Shown here one piece after another: positions 14,580 through 22,286 of a stretch of DNA of 64,000 bases. Origin of the DNA: Lysobacteraceae bacterium NML93-0399 (GTDB lineage Bacteria; Pseudomonadota; Gammaproteobacteria; Xanthomonadales; Xanthomonadaceae). Location of the stretch: assembly GCA_002307375.1 (NCBI GenBank), contig NTJI01000001.1, positions 930,001 through 994,000 of the forward strand, given 5' to 3'. The notes under the pieces were generated by a model, which was not told where the DNA came from, did no database searches, and worked only from the letters and a program-made list of their open reading frames with translations. Position 1 is the first letter of the stretch. Every line of letters starts with the position of its first letter. The position numbers were made by a program, and so were the translations under genes.

Positions 14580-14950
14580 GAAAGGTCTGAATAGTTGCAA
14601 TCACCCCCGCGGCTTTAACAGACACATGTCTGGTCAAGCGGGGATCCAGCGCCTCAAAGCATAGGGAGGCGCTGGATTGCCGCTTTTGCGGGAAGGACGG
14701 TCAAGAGCGGAATTGTTCAGACATCCCCGAACGGGCACGCATCGTGATCCCGTCGAGGCTGGCGCATCGCACTGTCGATCCAGGGTGCGTGCTTACGCGT
14801 AACGCAGTCCCCAGTCATAACCATGCGCCGCCTTGGCGGTTGGCAACAACGTCGCTTCGCATCGGAAGACGGCAGCTATCAGCGGCCCGTCTCCTGCCAT
14901 AACAGACACGCGCGACGATCAGTTGATCGAGTGACCTCGACGCCCCATCA
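14580..14950. repeat. Gene-free stretch with dispersed palindromic repeat
   Basis: No gene is seen. Bases about 14,618-14,650 (AGACACATGTCTGGTCAAGC, then GGGGATCCAGCG) match copies at about 45,300-45,330 and, inverted, about 59,640-59,695. A local inverted repeat (GCGCCTC/GAGGCGC around 14,650-14,675) follows. The sequence resembles the short mobile palindromes common between genes in this family. Confidence 0.6.
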
Positions 14951-14968
14951 TGTACATTATCCTGTACA
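14951..14968. promoter_or_regulatory. YefM operator (two TGTACA boxes)
   Basis: TGTACA at 14951-14956 and again at 14963-14968, 12 bp apart, 12 nt before the yefM start. TGTACA is the known recognition hexamer of YefM-YoeB autorepressor complexes, so the operon is very probably autoregulated here. Confidence 0.85.
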
Positions 14969-14979
14969 GTCGGAGTGCC

Positions 14980-15231
14980 ATGAACACGATCACCTACACC
15001 GCGGCGCGCGCCACGCTGGCCGACACGATGGATCGCGTAGTCAATGATCACGAGCCGGTCATCATCACGCGCACCCGCGAGCGGGCCGTTGTGATGATGT
15101 CGCTCGACGACTACAAGGCGATGGAGGAAACCGCTTATCTGCTGCGCAGCCCGAAGAACGCACAGCGTCTGCTCGAGTCTATCGCCCAGTTGGAAGCCGG
15201 CCGGGGACAGGCGCGGGAACTGGCCGAGTGA
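14980..15231 (+). CDS. yefM: YefM-type antitoxin (Phd/YefM family)
   Basis: The 83-residue product starts MNTITYTAARATLADTMDRV, the N-terminal DNA-binding fold of Phd/YefM antitoxins, followed by EPVIITRTRERAVVMMSLDDYKAMEE (read in pieces), the family signature. The C-terminal helix (RLLESIAQLEAGRG) would wrap the toxin. It neutralises YoeB and represses the operon with it. An upstream ATG would extend the frame through the operator, so the ATG at 14980 is chosen. The stop overlaps the toxin GTG by 4 nt. Confidence 0.93.
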   Translation: MNTITYTAARATLADTMDRVVNDHEPVIITRTRERAVVMMSLDDYKAMEETAYLLRSPKNAQRLLESIAQLEAGRGQARELAE

Positions 15232-15482
15232 TTCTGCAGTTTTCGGACGAGGCCTGGCAGGATTATCTGCATTGGCAGCACACCGACAGGAAATTGCTGA
15301 AGCGGGTCAACGAGCTGATCAAGGCGATCCAGCGCGATCCATTCCAGGGCATCGGCAAGCCCGAGCCGCTGCGTCATGCGCTGGCGGGCTACTGGTCCCG
15401 GCGCATCAACGACGAGCATCGCATCGTCTACAAGGTCGAAGGCAACGTGCTGATGATCGCCGCAGCGCGATACCACTACTAA
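15228..15482 (+). CDS. yoeB: YoeB-type mRNA interferase toxin
   Basis: The 84-residue protein starts at a GTG within the yefM stop. It matches YoeB throughout: FSDEAWQDYLHWQHTDRK, then KRVNELIKAIQRDPFQGIGKPE, HALAGYWSRRINDEHRIVYK and a C-terminal RYHY. The conserved Glu, Arg, His and C-terminal Tyr of the ribosome-dependent RNase site are present (family knowledge), so the toxin looks intact. It cleaves mRNA in the ribosomal A site when YefM is degraded. The pair sits between pilR and the pilin gene, followed by a duplicated pilR tail, which points to insertion at this spot. Confidence 0.94.
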   Translation: MILQFSDEAWQDYLHWQHTDRKLLKRVNELIKAIQRDPFQGIGKPEPLRHALAGYWSRRINDEHRIVYKVEGNVLMIAAARYHY

Positions 15483-15691
15483 TAGCGGAACGTCATCCGG
15501 GGATGCAAATCGCTCTGAAGATTGAGCGAAGCCTGTCTCCGGTATCGTTTCGCGCTCGAGCTCGTTCCTGACGATTGCATTCAAGGCAGCGGGCACATCG
15601 CGTCGTCTCGCGCCTATGCTCGCGGTCGCGCGCTCCAGGCTCACCGTTTTCCCGGCATCGTCCCGCTCTCCATCATTGAGGGGCATCGCGC

Positions 15692-15805
15692 GCCGCCATC
15701 CAGCCGGCGCTGCAGGAACACCGCTACAACAAGACCAGGCCCGCAGCCGCACTCGGCATCGCCACCCGCGCCCTGCGCTACAAGCTCAAGAAGCTCGGCA
15801 TCGAC
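15692..15805 (+). pseudogene. Duplicated 3' end of pilR (HTH remnant)
   Basis: In frame these bases read AAIQPALQEHRYNKTRPAAA and then LGIATRALRYKLKKLGID, nearly the same as the last 38 residues of PilR at 14,465-14,576. The DNA also matches closely, with a few changes. No start or upstream PilR sequence precedes it. It is a leftover copy lying between the yefM-yoeB pair and pilA, with no plausible function of its own. Confidence 0.88.
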
Positions 15806-16032
15806 TGGCGATTGCGCCCAACCCCCTGTGGGAGCGCGCTCGCGCGCGATTCCGACAATCTCGCGCACCCCTTCAGCCCTCGCCAATCCGGCCGATATCG
15901 AATCGATGCCCCTTTGCGGTGAATGTGCACTTCGCGTCACATCCTGACGCTCCCAGACACCATTCGCGCCCGCACCGTTCGCTCCACCGCGAACCAGCGC
16001 ACATTTCAGCGTCCGGAGTCGGGCCAGAAGGT
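15806..16032. other. pilA upstream region, no gene
   Basis: Begins with half of a GTAGGAGCGCGC-type palindrome (TGTGGGAGCGCGCTCGCGCG near 15,828) and otherwise contains no convincing frame. PilR binding sites would be expected here but cannot be identified by eye. Confidence 0.4.
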
Positions 16033-16048
16033 TGGCACGCCTCATGCG
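16033..16048 (+). promoter_or_regulatory. Sigma-54 promoter of pilA
   Basis: TGGCACGCCTCATGCG has the -24 GG and -12 GC elements exactly 10 nt apart, as in the RpoN consensus TGGCAC-N5-TTGC. It lies 97 nt before the pilin ATG, next to a PilR gene, which is the expected activator. Confidence 0.85.
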
Positions 16049-16144
16049 TTAACCCCCACGCACGTGCAAGTCGCACGGCAAGCCCAGGGATCGGCATCCG
16101 CCGGCCACGAGGCACGTGAACCATCCACTCCTAGGGGATACACC

Positions 16145-16501
16145 ATGAAGAATCAGAAGGGCTTCACCCTGATCGAACTGATGATCGTTGTCGCGATCAT
16201 CGCGATTCTGGCCGCGATTGCGCTGCCCGCTTATAACAACTACCGCGTGCGCGCTGCTGAGAACGCCTGCCTCGCAGAGTCGAAGGCCTACGTCAATTCC
16301 TACGTCGCAGGCGTCAATGGTGGCTTCCCTGATGCAGACCTGCCTGCGCACACCGCAGCAGCTTGCGAGGCCGAAATTACAGGCAGCCGCGCGCTCGTCG
16401 AAGCCGAGGCCGGCACTTTCACCGAAGTTGCTTCCCCGGTGGCCCCTGGCGACCAGGATGTCTTCTGCGACTGGTCGAATGCGACCTGCGAGCTGCGCTA
16501 A
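16145..16501 (+). CDS. pilA: Type IV pilin PilA
   Basis: The 118-residue prepilin has a six-residue leader (MKNQKG) ending at the Gly before [20 protein letters not shown], the methylated hydrophobic helix that packs in the pilus core, with the conserved Glu5. PilD would cut after Gly6. The globular part is short and contains several Cys ([25 protein letters not shown]), of which the last two probably form the C-terminal disulfide loop. Expression is expected from the sigma-54 promoter at 16033 with PilR. A structured 3' region and a terminator follow, so it is monocistronic. Confidence 0.95.
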   Translation: MKNQKGFTLIELMIVVAIIAILAAIALPAYNNYRVRAAENACLAESKAYVNSYVAGVNGGFPDADLPAHTAAACEAEITGSRALVEAEAGTFTEVASPVAPGDQDVFCDWSNATCELR

Positions 16502-16507
16502 TAGCTG

Positions 16508-16573
16508 TGCCAAGTGATCACTCGAGCGGGCTAGCTTCTTTAGCTCGAGGCCGGGGTCCCTGATCGCTTGGCA
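16508..16573 (+). repeat. Long nested hairpin after pilA
   Basis: Outer arms TGCCAAG-N-GATC and GATC-N-CTTGGCA (16508-16573) enclose inner arms CTCGAGC (16521-16527) and GCTCGAG (16543-16549). It lies immediately after the pilA stop and before the terminator, where it could protect the abundant pilin mRNA from 3' decay. Confidence 0.7.
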
Positions 16574-16581
16574 TTGCATAA

Positions 16582-16605
16582 GAAACCCCGCTTCGGCGGG
16601 GTTTC
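16582..16605 (+). terminator. pilA terminator
   Basis: A perfect 10-bp stem (GAAACCCCGC and its complement) with a TTCG tetraloop, followed by TCTAT. A clear intrinsic terminator. Confidence 0.9.
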
Positions 16606-16901
16606 TCTATATGGAGCAATGCGGGAAGTTACGCGATTCGCTGTAGCTGCTCGCTTCCGTCTAGCCCGCTGCAAATTTTGGTGCCACGTTCACTTTGCGC
16701 CGCCTATATGCTTGCGCCATCGGCTCGCTTCCTCTACGTCACAACGAAGTCCCTAAGCCTTAGGCTAGAGCCTGTTGGTCGGAGCCCGGATGCTTGCACA
16801 CCAATGCGCTCTAGGCGTCGTGGTGCTAGCTGTGGATACGGGACTGCATTACGCGTCAAGCTGCATGATCAAAACTCCTCCAGCGGCTTACGGCGGTAAG
16901 A
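16606..16901. other. Gene-free stretch between pilins
   Basis: No convincing coding frame. The sequence is less GC-rich than its surroundings, which suggests degraded or acquired DNA between the two pilin copies. Confidence 0.45.
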
Positions 16902-17243
16902 ATTGGCCTGCTTGTTGCATCCGAAGTACGCGGCTTCACCCTAATCGAACTGATGATCGTTGTTGCGATCATCGCCATCCTCGCTTCAGTTGCATTGCCG
17001 GCCTACAACGCGTATCGCGTACGCGCCAGCGAAAGAGCATGTCTCGCGGAGATGGCGAACTACGCGCAGTTTTCTCTAGTGGCGCTGCAGGATGGCGACA
17101 CGCCCCCAGCGGCGCCTGAGCGGGCGTGTGCCAGCGCCGATACGGCAACTGCCTTGGGCGAAACAATCGAAGGCCGGCCGCACGCGCCCGGTGTTGCAGC
17201 GACACGCTGCGACATGGACACCGGCAGCTGCCGATCGCTATAA
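16902..17243 (+). pseudogene. Second pilin gene, apparently without a start codon
   Basis: From 16932 the frame reads [20 protein letters not shown], a perfect prepilin cleavage and helix segment, and continues for another 90 residues (ALPAYNAYRVRASERACLAE) to CDMDTGSCRSL, like PilA but divergent. Upstream, however, the frame reaches a TGA at 16866 with no ATG, GTG or TTG in between; only ATT (16902) or CTG (16908) are available. The first ATG is inside the helix (16953) and would remove the processing site. So the gene is either inactivated or uses an unusual start. It may serve as a silent donor for pilin variation, which is speculative. Confidence 0.75.
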
Positions 17244-17318
17244 CCTCACGCCGCGCCTGCGGACGCAGGCCGCCGTAGTAGATTAGTCACCCCTGCCGCC
17301 TCTTCGGGAGTGCATGCT

Positions 17319-19043
17319 GTGAACGCCGTCACCACCGCCAACCTCGTCGGCATCACCGGCATCGTCCGCCGCCTCGTGCTCGATGGCGCGCTGGACGAAG
17401 TCACGGCGCGCGACGCTCTGGAGAAGGCGACGGCGGCGCGCAAGCAGGTGGCCGGCTATCTGCGCGAGCACAAGCTGGTCACCGCGGCGCAGATGGCGGC
17501 GGCGAACGCGATCGAATTCGGCATGCCCTTGTTCGACCCGCTGGTGATGGATCCGCAGGCACACGCCGCCAAGCTGGTCAGCGAGGAACTGCTGAACAAG
17601 CATTGTGTGCTGCCGCTGTTCAAGCGCGGCAACCGCCTGTTCGTGGGCACCTCGGACCCGACCAACTTCCAGGCGCTGGACGAGATCAAGTTCCACACCA
17701 ATCTCGCGGTCGAGCCGATTCTGGTCGACGAGGACAGCATCCGCCGCACGCTGGAACTCTGGCAGCAGACATCGGACAGCTTCGGTGACGATCTGGAAGA
17801 TGGCGACGGCCTGGAAACGCTGGACGTCGGCACCGATGACGACCCGGGCAAGATGGAGAACGTGGTCGACGGCAAGGACGACACGCCGATCGTCAAGTTC
17901 GTCAACAAGGTCCTGGTGGATGCGATCAAGCGCGGCGCCTCGGACATCCACTTCGAGCCCTACGAGACCGACTACCGCGTGCGTCTGCGCGTGGACGGCA
18001 TCCTCAAGCAGGTGGCGAAAACGCCGGTCAAGCTCAACGGCCGCATCACCGCGCGCCTGAAGGTGATGGCGCAGCTGGACATTGCCGAGAAGCGCGTGCC
18101 GCAGGACGGTCGCATCAAGCTCAACCTGTCCAAGACCAAACAGATCGACTTCCGCGTGAGCACGCTGCCGACGCTGTTCGGCGAGAAGGTCGTGCTGCGT
18201 ATCCTCGATGCGAGCGCGGCGAAGCTGGGCATCGACAAGCTGGGTTACGAGCCGGACCAGCAGAAGCTGTTCCTGGACGCGATCCACAAACCGTACGGCA
18301 TGGTGCTGGTGACCGGCCCGACCGGCTCGGGAAAGACGGTGAGCCTCTACACGGCGCTGGGCATCCTCAACGACGAGACCCGCAACATCTCCACGGCCGA
18401 GGACCCGGTGGAAATCCGCCTGCCGGGTGTGAACCAGGTGCAGCAGAACAACAAGCGGGGCATGACCTTCGCCGCGGCGCTGCGCTCGTTCCTGCGCCAG
18501 GACCCGGACATCATCATGGTCGGCGAAATCCGCGACATCGAAACGGCGGAAATCGCGATCAAGGCCGCGCAGACCGGCCATATGGTGCTCTCGACACTGC
18601 ATACCAACGATGCGCCGCAGACGATCGCGCGCCTGATGAACATGGGCATCGCGCCGTACAACATCACCAGTTCGGTGACGCTGGTGATCGCCCAGCGCCT
18701 TGCGCGCCGGCTGTGCCCGAAGTGCCGCAAGCGTGTCGACCTGCCCGACCACGCCCTGCTGCAGGAAGGCTTCACCGAAGACCAGGTGCGCGCGGGCATC
18801 GAGATTTACGAAGCCGTGGGCTGCGACGAGTGCACGAACGGCTACAAGGGCCGCGTGGGCGTGTACCAGGTGATGCCGATGCTCGAAGAGATCCAGGAGA
18901 TCATCCTGCAGGGCGGCAATGCGCTGCAGATCGCCGCGGTCGCCCAGCGCGCCGGCGTGAACGATCTGCGCCAGTCGGCACTCAAGAAGGTGCAGCAGGG
19001 CCTGACCAGCCTGGCGGAAATCAACCGCGTCACCACCGACTGA
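17319..19043 (+). CDS. pilB: PilB, type IV pilus extension ATPase
   Basis: The GTG at 17319, 8 nt after GGGAG, gives 574 residues; an in-frame GTG at 17310 is the alternative. The N-terminal T2SSE-type domain is followed by the ATPase core, with Walker A GPTGSGKTVSLYTAL, an Asp box, the Walker B region PDIIMVGEIRD and the His box (TGHMVLSTLHTND). Near the C-terminus four cysteines (CPKC and CDEC) form the zinc site of GspE/PilB enzymes. PilB hexamers power pilin addition at the inner membrane. pilC and pilD follow in the same direction. Confidence 0.96.
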   Translation: MNAVTTANLVGITGIVRRLVLDGALDEVTARDALEKATAARKQVAGYLREHKLVTAAQMAAANAIEFGMPLFDPLVMDPQAHAAKLVSEELLNKHCVLPLFKRGNRLFVGTSDPTNFQALDEIKFHTNLAVEPILVDEDSIRRTLELWQQTSDSFGDDLEDGDGLETLDVGTDDDPGKMENVVDGKDDTPIVKFVNKVLVDAIKRGASDIHFEPYETDYRVRLRVDGILKQVAKTPVKLNGRITARLKVMAQLDIAEKRVPQDGRIKLNLSKTKQIDFRVSTLPTLFGEKVVLRILDASAAKLGIDKLGYEPDQQKLFLDAIHKPYGMVLVTGPTGSGKTVSLYTALGILNDETRNISTAEDPVEIRLPGVNQVQQNNKRGMTFAAALRSFLRQDPDIIMVGEIRDIETAEIAIKAAQTGHMVLSTLHTNDAPQTIARLMNMGIAPYNITSSVTLVIAQRLARRLCPKCRKRVDLPDHALLQEGFTEDQVRAGIEIYEAVGCDECTNGYKGRVGVYQVMPMLEEIQEIILQGGNALQIAAVAQRAGVNDLRQSALKKVQQGLTSLAEINRVTTD

Positions 19044-19172
19044 TCCATCGACGGCCCGTCCGGCTTGCGGTTTCATGCCGCCGGTCACGCCGTGGTCTGA
19101 CACTTATGCCGCCGAACGGCTAACATTCGGCGGACCATTCCGGCTGGGGAGCCGGATTCCGGGGAATCCGAT

Positions 19173-20450
19173 ATGTCGACCACGCGCACCGCCATCCGAA
19201 AGTCTGCCGGCAAGCCGGCCACGTCCGTTCGCGAAGCGCCTGCGCTTCAGACATTCACGTGGGAAGGCACGGACAAGCGCGGCATCAAGATGAAGGGCGA
19301 GCAGCAGGCGCGCAACGCGAATTTGCTGCGGGCCGAACTGCGCCGTCAGGGCATCCAGCCCAAGCTCATCAAGGCCAAGGCCAAGCCGCTGTTCGGCGGT
19401 GCGGGCAAGCGCATCACCCCGAAGGACATCGCCGTCTTCAGCCGTCAGATCGCGACGATGATGAAGTCCGGCGTGCCGATCGTGCAGGCGCTGGAGATCA
19501 TCGGCAACGGCCAGCGCAACCCGCGCATGGGCAAGCTGATCGGTGACATCCGCGCCGACATCGAGGGGGGCTCATCGATCTTCGAAGCGCTGAGCAAGCA
19601 CCCGGTGCAGTTCGACGAGCTGTATCGCAACCTGGTGCGCGCGGGCGAATCGGCGGGCGCGCTGGAAACCGTGCTCGAGACCATCGCCGACTACAAAGAG
19701 AGCATGGAGTCGATCAAGGGCAAGATCAAAAAGGCCCTGTTCTACCCCGTCGCCATCATCGCAGTGGCGATCCTGGTCTGCGCGGTGTTGATGATCTTCG
19801 TGGTGCCCACCTTCCGCGAAACCTTCGAAAGCTTCGGCACCGACCTGCCTGCGTTCACCGAACTGGTATTCGGCATTTCGGCCTTCATGGTCGGGTGGTG
19901 GTGGCTGATCCTGCTCGTCGCCATAGCGGGGACGACGGCCTTCCTGTTTGCGTTCAAGCGCTCGCTGCCGCTGCAGCATGCGGTCGACCGGATGATGCTG
20001 CGCATTCCGATCATCGGCAAAGTGCTGCACAACTCGGCAATCGCCCGTTTCGCGCGCACCCTGGGCGTGACCTTCAAGGCCGGTGTGCCGCTGGTCGAGG
20101 CCCTCGATTCGGTGGCAGGCGCGACTGGCAGCACGGTCTATGAGAAGGCGGTGCTGCGCATGCGCGACGACGTGGCGGTGGGTTATCAGATGAACGTCGC
20201 GATGAAACAGACCGCGCTGTTCCCGCACATGGTGGTGCAGATGACCGCGATCGGCGAGGAAGCCGGCGCGCTCGACACCATGCTTTTCAAGGTGGCCGAG
20301 TTCTACGAGGAAGAGGTCAACAACGCGGTCGATGCGATCTCCAGCCTGATCGAGCCTTTCGTGATGGTGATCATCGGCACGCTCGTGGGCTCGATCGTCA
20401 TCGCCATGTACCTGCCGATCTTCAAGATCGCCATGGCGGCAATGGGCTGA
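19173..20450 (+). CDS. pilC: PilC, type IV pilus inner-membrane platform protein
   Basis: The 425-residue protein matches GspF/PilC: a cytoplasmic domain with FSRQIATMMKSGVPIVQALE, a first membrane segment (VAIIAVAILVCAVLMIFVV), a second pair around WWWLILLVAIAGTTAFLF, a repeat of the cytoplasmic domain (FARTLGVTFKAGVPLVEALD) and a C-terminal span (VMVIIGTLVGSIVIAMYLPI). The two related halves are characteristic. PilC couples PilB rotation to pilin insertion. It starts 130 nt after pilB and ends 4 nt before pilD. Confidence 0.96.
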   Translation: MSTTRTAIRKSAGKPATSVREAPALQTFTWEGTDKRGIKMKGEQQARNANLLRAELRRQGIQPKLIKAKAKPLFGGAGKRITPKDIAVFSRQIATMMKSGVPIVQALEIIGNGQRNPRMGKLIGDIRADIEGGSSIFEALSKHPVQFDELYRNLVRAGESAGALETVLETIADYKESMESIKGKIKKALFYPVAIIAVAILVCAVLMIFVVPTFRETFESFGTDLPAFTELVFGISAFMVGWWWLILLVAIAGTTAFLFAFKRSLPLQHAVDRMMLRIPIIGKVLHNSAIARFARTLGVTFKAGVPLVEALDSVAGATGSTVYEKAVLRMRDDVAVGYQMNVAMKQTALFPHMVVQMTAIGEEAGALDTMLFKVAEFYEEEVNNAVDAISSLIEPFVMVIIGTLVGSIVIAMYLPIFKIAMAAMG

Positions 20451-20453
20451 TCG

Positions 20454-21317
20454 ATGGCGTTTCTCGACCAGAACCCCGCCCTCGGCTATCCGCTCGCCGC
20501 CGGCCTCGGCCTGCTGGTGGGCAGCTTCCTCAATGTGGTCATCCTGCGCCTGCCGCGGCGCATGGAGTGGCAGTGGAAGCGTGATGCGCGCGAGATCCTG
20601 GGGGAGCCGGAGCTGTACGATCCGCCGCCACCGGGCATCGTCGTCGAACGCTCGCACGACCCGGACACCGGTACGCCGCTGGCGTGGTGGGAGAACATTC
20701 CGGTCCTGAGCTGGCTGATGCTGCGCGGGCGTTCGCGCCACAGCGGCAAGCGCATTTCGCTGCAGTATCCGGCGGTCGAGCTGCTGACGATGCTGCTGTT
20801 CGTGGCCTGCGTGTGGCAGTTCGGTTTCGGCTGGCAGGGCTTCGGCGCGCTGGTGCTGACCTCGTTCCTGATCGCGGCGTCGGGCATCGACATCCGCACC
20901 CAGCTGCTGCCTGATTCGCTGACCCTGCCGCTGATGTGGCTGGGCCTGATCGCCAGCCTCGACAACCTGTACATGCCGGCCAAGCCCGCCCTACTCGGTG
21001 CGATTGTCGGCTACGCCAGCCTGTGGTCGGTGTGGTGGCTGTTCAAGCAGGCCACCGGCAAGGAAGGCATGGGCCATGGCGACTTCAAGCTGCTGGCCGC
21101 GCTGGGCGCCTGGTGCGGCCTCAATGGCCTGCTGCCGATCATCCTGCTGTCGGCGGTGGCCGGCGCGATCATCGGATCGATCATGCTGGCCGTGCAGGGT
21201 CGCGACCGCGCGACGCCGATCCCGTTCGGTCCATATCTGGCTATCGCCGGCTGGGTGACCTTCATGTGGGGTCACGACCTGACCGGCGCCTACATGCGGT
21301 TCGCCGGCCTCGACTGA
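20454..21317 (+). CDS. pilD: PilD, prepilin peptidase lacking the zinc cysteines
   Basis: The 287-residue polytopic protein carries both catalytic Asp regions of type IV prepilin peptidases: GIDIRTQLLPD (about 144-154) and GMGHGDFKLLA (about 205-215). The N-terminal domain retains WWENIPVLSWLMLRGR and ISLQYPAVE, but the two C-x-x-C pairs that normally flank this segment are missing; Ser, Arg and Ala stand in their place. That variant is known in Xanthomonas-type enzymes. It cleaves and presumably methylates prepilins at the inner membrane. It overlaps nothing, and coaE follows 13 nt later. Confidence 0.95.
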   Translation: MAFLDQNPALGYPLAAGLGLLVGSFLNVVILRLPRRMEWQWKRDAREILGEPELYDPPPPGIVVERSHDPDTGTPLAWWENIPVLSWLMLRGRSRHSGKRISLQYPAVELLTMLLFVACVWQFGFGWQGFGALVLTSFLIAASGIDIRTQLLPDSLTLPLMWLGLIASLDNLYMPAKPALLGAIVGYASLWSVWWLFKQATGKEGMGHGDFKLLAALGAWCGLNGLLPIILLSAVAGAIIGSIMLAVQGRDRATPIPFGPYLAIAGWVTFMWGHDLTGAYMRFAGLD

Positions 21318-21330
21318 GCCGCACGCGGCG

Positions 21331-21939
21331 ATGAGCGCGCTGATCATCGGCCTGACCGGCGGCATCGCCTCGGGCAAGACCGCGGCCACGCACGCCTTCG
21401 AAGCGCGGGGCATTTTCGTGTCCGATGCGGACCTCGCTGCACGCGCGGCCGTCGAACCTGGGAGCGAAGGCTTGGCCGAGGTGGTCGCGGTATTCGGCCG
21501 TGACGCGCTGGCCGCCGATGGCCGTCTGGACCGCGCGGCGATGCGCCGGCGCGTATTCGAGGACCCGGCTGCGCGGCATCAGCTCGAAGCCATCATCCAT
21601 CCGCGCGTGCGTGCCATGTTGCAGCAGGCCTGCGAGGACGCTGACAGCCCGTACGCGGTGGCGGCGATCCCGCTGCTGGCGGAAGGCGGACGCGCCGCGT
21701 ATCCGTGGCTGCACCGCGTGCTGGTGATCGACGTGCCGCATGATGTGCAGATGGCGCGGCTGCTGGCACGCGACGGCATCGACGCGCACCTCGCGCAAAA
21801 GATGGTCGCGGCCCAGGCGACGCAGCAGGCGCGGTTGGCGATCGCGGACGACGTGGTCGTCAACGACAGTACGCTGGACGCACTGGATGCGGCCATCGGA
21901 GCGCTGGATCTGCGATATCGCGCGATGACACCCCTGTAG
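21331..21939 (+). CDS. coaE: Dephospho-CoA kinase CoaE
   Basis: The 202-residue P-loop kinase shows LTGGIASGKTAATHAFEARG (Walker A), DADLAARAAVEPGSEG, the nucleotide-binding RRRVFEDPAARHQLEAIIHP stretch and PLLAEGG, all typical of CoaE, which phosphorylates dephospho-CoA in the last step of coenzyme A synthesis. It follows pilD in the same direction, as in related genomes. Its TAG stop is part of the adjoining GTAGGAGCGCGC palindrome, so that repeat may have set the present C-terminus. Confidence 0.95.
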   Translation: MSALIIGLTGGIASGKTAATHAFEARGIFVSDADLAARAAVEPGSEGLAEVVAVFGRDALAADGRLDRAAMRRRVFEDPAARHQLEAIIHPRVRAMLQQACEDADSPYAVAAIPLLAEGGRAAYPWLHRVLVIDVPHDVQMARLLARDGIDAHLAQKMVAAQATQQARLAIADDVVVNDSTLDALDAAIGALDLRYRAMTPL

Positions 21940-22162
21940 GAGCGCGCTTGCGCGCGAAGAGGCTTTCCCGGGACAGCCCGTTCGCGCGCGAGCGCGCTCC
22001 TACATGGGCTACGGCGTCCGTCACTTACTGGCCGCGGCAAGCGTTGAAGTCGATGATCAGGCGCCGAATATGCGGTCGAAAGATGGTGCCTGTGTAGGAG
22101 CGCGCTTGCGCGCGATGGGGTGGCGCCGGGAAAGCCCGATCGCGCGCAAGCGCGCTCCTACA
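21935..22162. repeat. Two REP-type palindrome pairs after coaE
   Basis: Two units (21935-22004 and 22093-22162) each begin TGTAGGAGCGCGCTTGCGCG and end with the inverted copy, with about 25 nt in between. They form long hairpins. Together with the copies at 23.4, 28.3-28.8, 54.3-54.6 and 55.7 kb they are one dispersed family. The rest of the 22,005-22,286 gap holds no gene. Confidence 0.9.
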
Positions 22163-22286
22163 GGGGGCCGCGTGGCGTCGTTGGGGCAGTTTGGTTCGCA
22201 CGCACGGCGGACGCGACTGGACGGGAATGGTCTCGATCGACTTGATGATCACTCCGGCGAGGTCGCTGACTTACCGCAATTCCCCC

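Noticed and set aside
17283..19103. 606-codon open frame on the minus strand
   Set aside because: Antisense shadow of pilB, which has all ATPase motifs on the plus strand.
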